Source: Pseudomonadota bacterium (GTDB taxonomy: Bacteria > Chloroflexota > Ktedonobacteria > Ktedonobacterales > JACDGC01). From it: a stretch of 6,345 nt of DNA. The translations under genes were made by a program, and so were the position numbers. Location: NCBI GenBank assembly GCA_021323815.1, contig JAJPKG010000337.1, forward strand, positions 1 through 6,345. The letters are read 5' to 3'. The notes below the pieces were generated by a model that made no database searches, had not been told where the DNA came from, and saw only the letters and a program-made list of their open reading frames with translations. Positions 6,266 through 6,345 of the stretch are shown here, in pieces (position 1 is the stretch's first letter; each line of letters opens with the position of its first letter).

Positions 6266-6281
6266 GCGTGACCGTTCACGC
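6266..6281. promoter_or_regulatory. LacI-type operator candidate, proximal copy
   Basis: On the minus strand the site reads GCGTGAACGGTCACGC: six-base perfect arms and a central CG, with an internal GTGA-N4-TCAC resembling the classical lac operator core. It lies just downstream of the predicted transcription start of the repressor gene and shares three bases (6279-6281) with the next palindrome. Autoregulation by blocking RNA polymerase is inferred. Confidence 0.6.
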
Positions 6282-6292
6282 AACCGGTTACG
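6279..6292. promoter_or_regulatory. LacI-type operator candidate, AACCGGTT core
   Basis: The plus strand reads cgcaaccggttacg: a perfect AACCGGTT core plus matching outer CG pairs and one mismatched pair. The centre is CG, as in nearly all LacI-family sites, and the ACCGGT core resembles the operator of E. coli GntR, a family member that also has Lys at the first specificity position. It begins four bases downstream of the -10 box, covering the predicted transcription start. Confidence 0.65.
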
Positions 6293-6296
6293 AGAA

Positions 6297-6325
6297 AGTA
6301 TACTGATGCGAGAACCCTGTGTCAA
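6297..6325 (-). promoter_or_regulatory. Sigma-70-type promoter of the repressor gene
   Basis: On the minus strand TTGACA (6325-6320) is separated by exactly 17 bases from TATACT (6302-6297). The -35 is a perfect consensus match and the -10 matches five of six bases. The predicted start of transcription is near 6290, about 100 bases before the ATG at 6188 and inside the operator palindrome. The leader between carries no other obvious element except a third half-site at 6241-6248. Confidence 0.85.
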
Positions 6326-6345
6326 GAGGTTTGGAGGGCAATTTG

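Noticed and set aside
1..6345. Phage, CRISPR, insertion sequence, tRNA or rRNA signals
   Set aside because: I saw no repeat-spacer array, transposase motifs, terminal inverted repeats, or tRNA or rRNA signatures. Every large stretch is explained by the sugar-uptake genes.

Overview
The window holds one carbohydrate-utilisation locus read entirely on the minus strand, so the biological order runs from high to low coordinates. The order is a LacI-family repressor (6188-5103), a lipoprotein sugar-binding protein (4802-3465), two MalF/MalG-type permeases (3342-2374 and 2359-1430), and a family 1 glycoside hydrolase (from 1257, running off the left edge at base 1). By eye the GC content is moderate to high, in the mid-to-high 50s percent. 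The lipobox with a Gly/Ser-rich linker, the strong Shine-Dalgarno sites and the gene content fit a Chloroflexota or Gram-positive bacterium. I lean to Chloroflexota (Ktedonobacteria-like), but only tentatively, because no taxonomic marker gene is present.

Region by region: bases 6189-6345 hold the repressor promoter, with a consensus -35 and a consensus-like -10 spaced 17 bp apart. Two overlapping LacI-type palindromes sit at the predicted start of transcription, which points to autoregulation. The 300-base gap 4803-5102 has no convincing gene. It holds several inverted repeats, a weak terminator-like element, a near-ideal Shine-Dalgarno followed by a two-codon frame (Met-Val-stop), and an 18-bp palindrome just upstream of the binding-protein ribosome site. 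The 121-base gap 3343-3464 holds a perfect 13-bp hairpin between the binding-protein and permease genes. The permeases are 14 bases apart and the second gene's Shine-Dalgarno starts on the first gene's stop codon. The 172-base gap 1258-1429 holds two more hairpins and a small palindrome ahead of the hydrolase gene.

How the genes work together (inference from family knowledge): the binding protein captures an oligosaccharide outside the membrane, the two permeases form the channel, and the cytoplasmic GH1 enzyme cleaves the imported beta-glycoside. The LacI-type protein would release its operators when it binds a sugar. No ATPase gene is present in the window, so the importer probably uses a shared MsiK/UgpC-type ATPase encoded elsewhere. 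The order regulator - binding protein - permease - permease - beta-glucosidase matches the actinobacterial cebR-cebEFG-bglC cellobiose locus. The substrate here is therefore plausibly cellobiose or another beta-glucoside, but this is not proved.

I do not see a previously undescribed system. The genes are ordinary, and the points worth a second look are regulatory: the operators, the intercistronic hairpins and the leader of the binding-protein gene.
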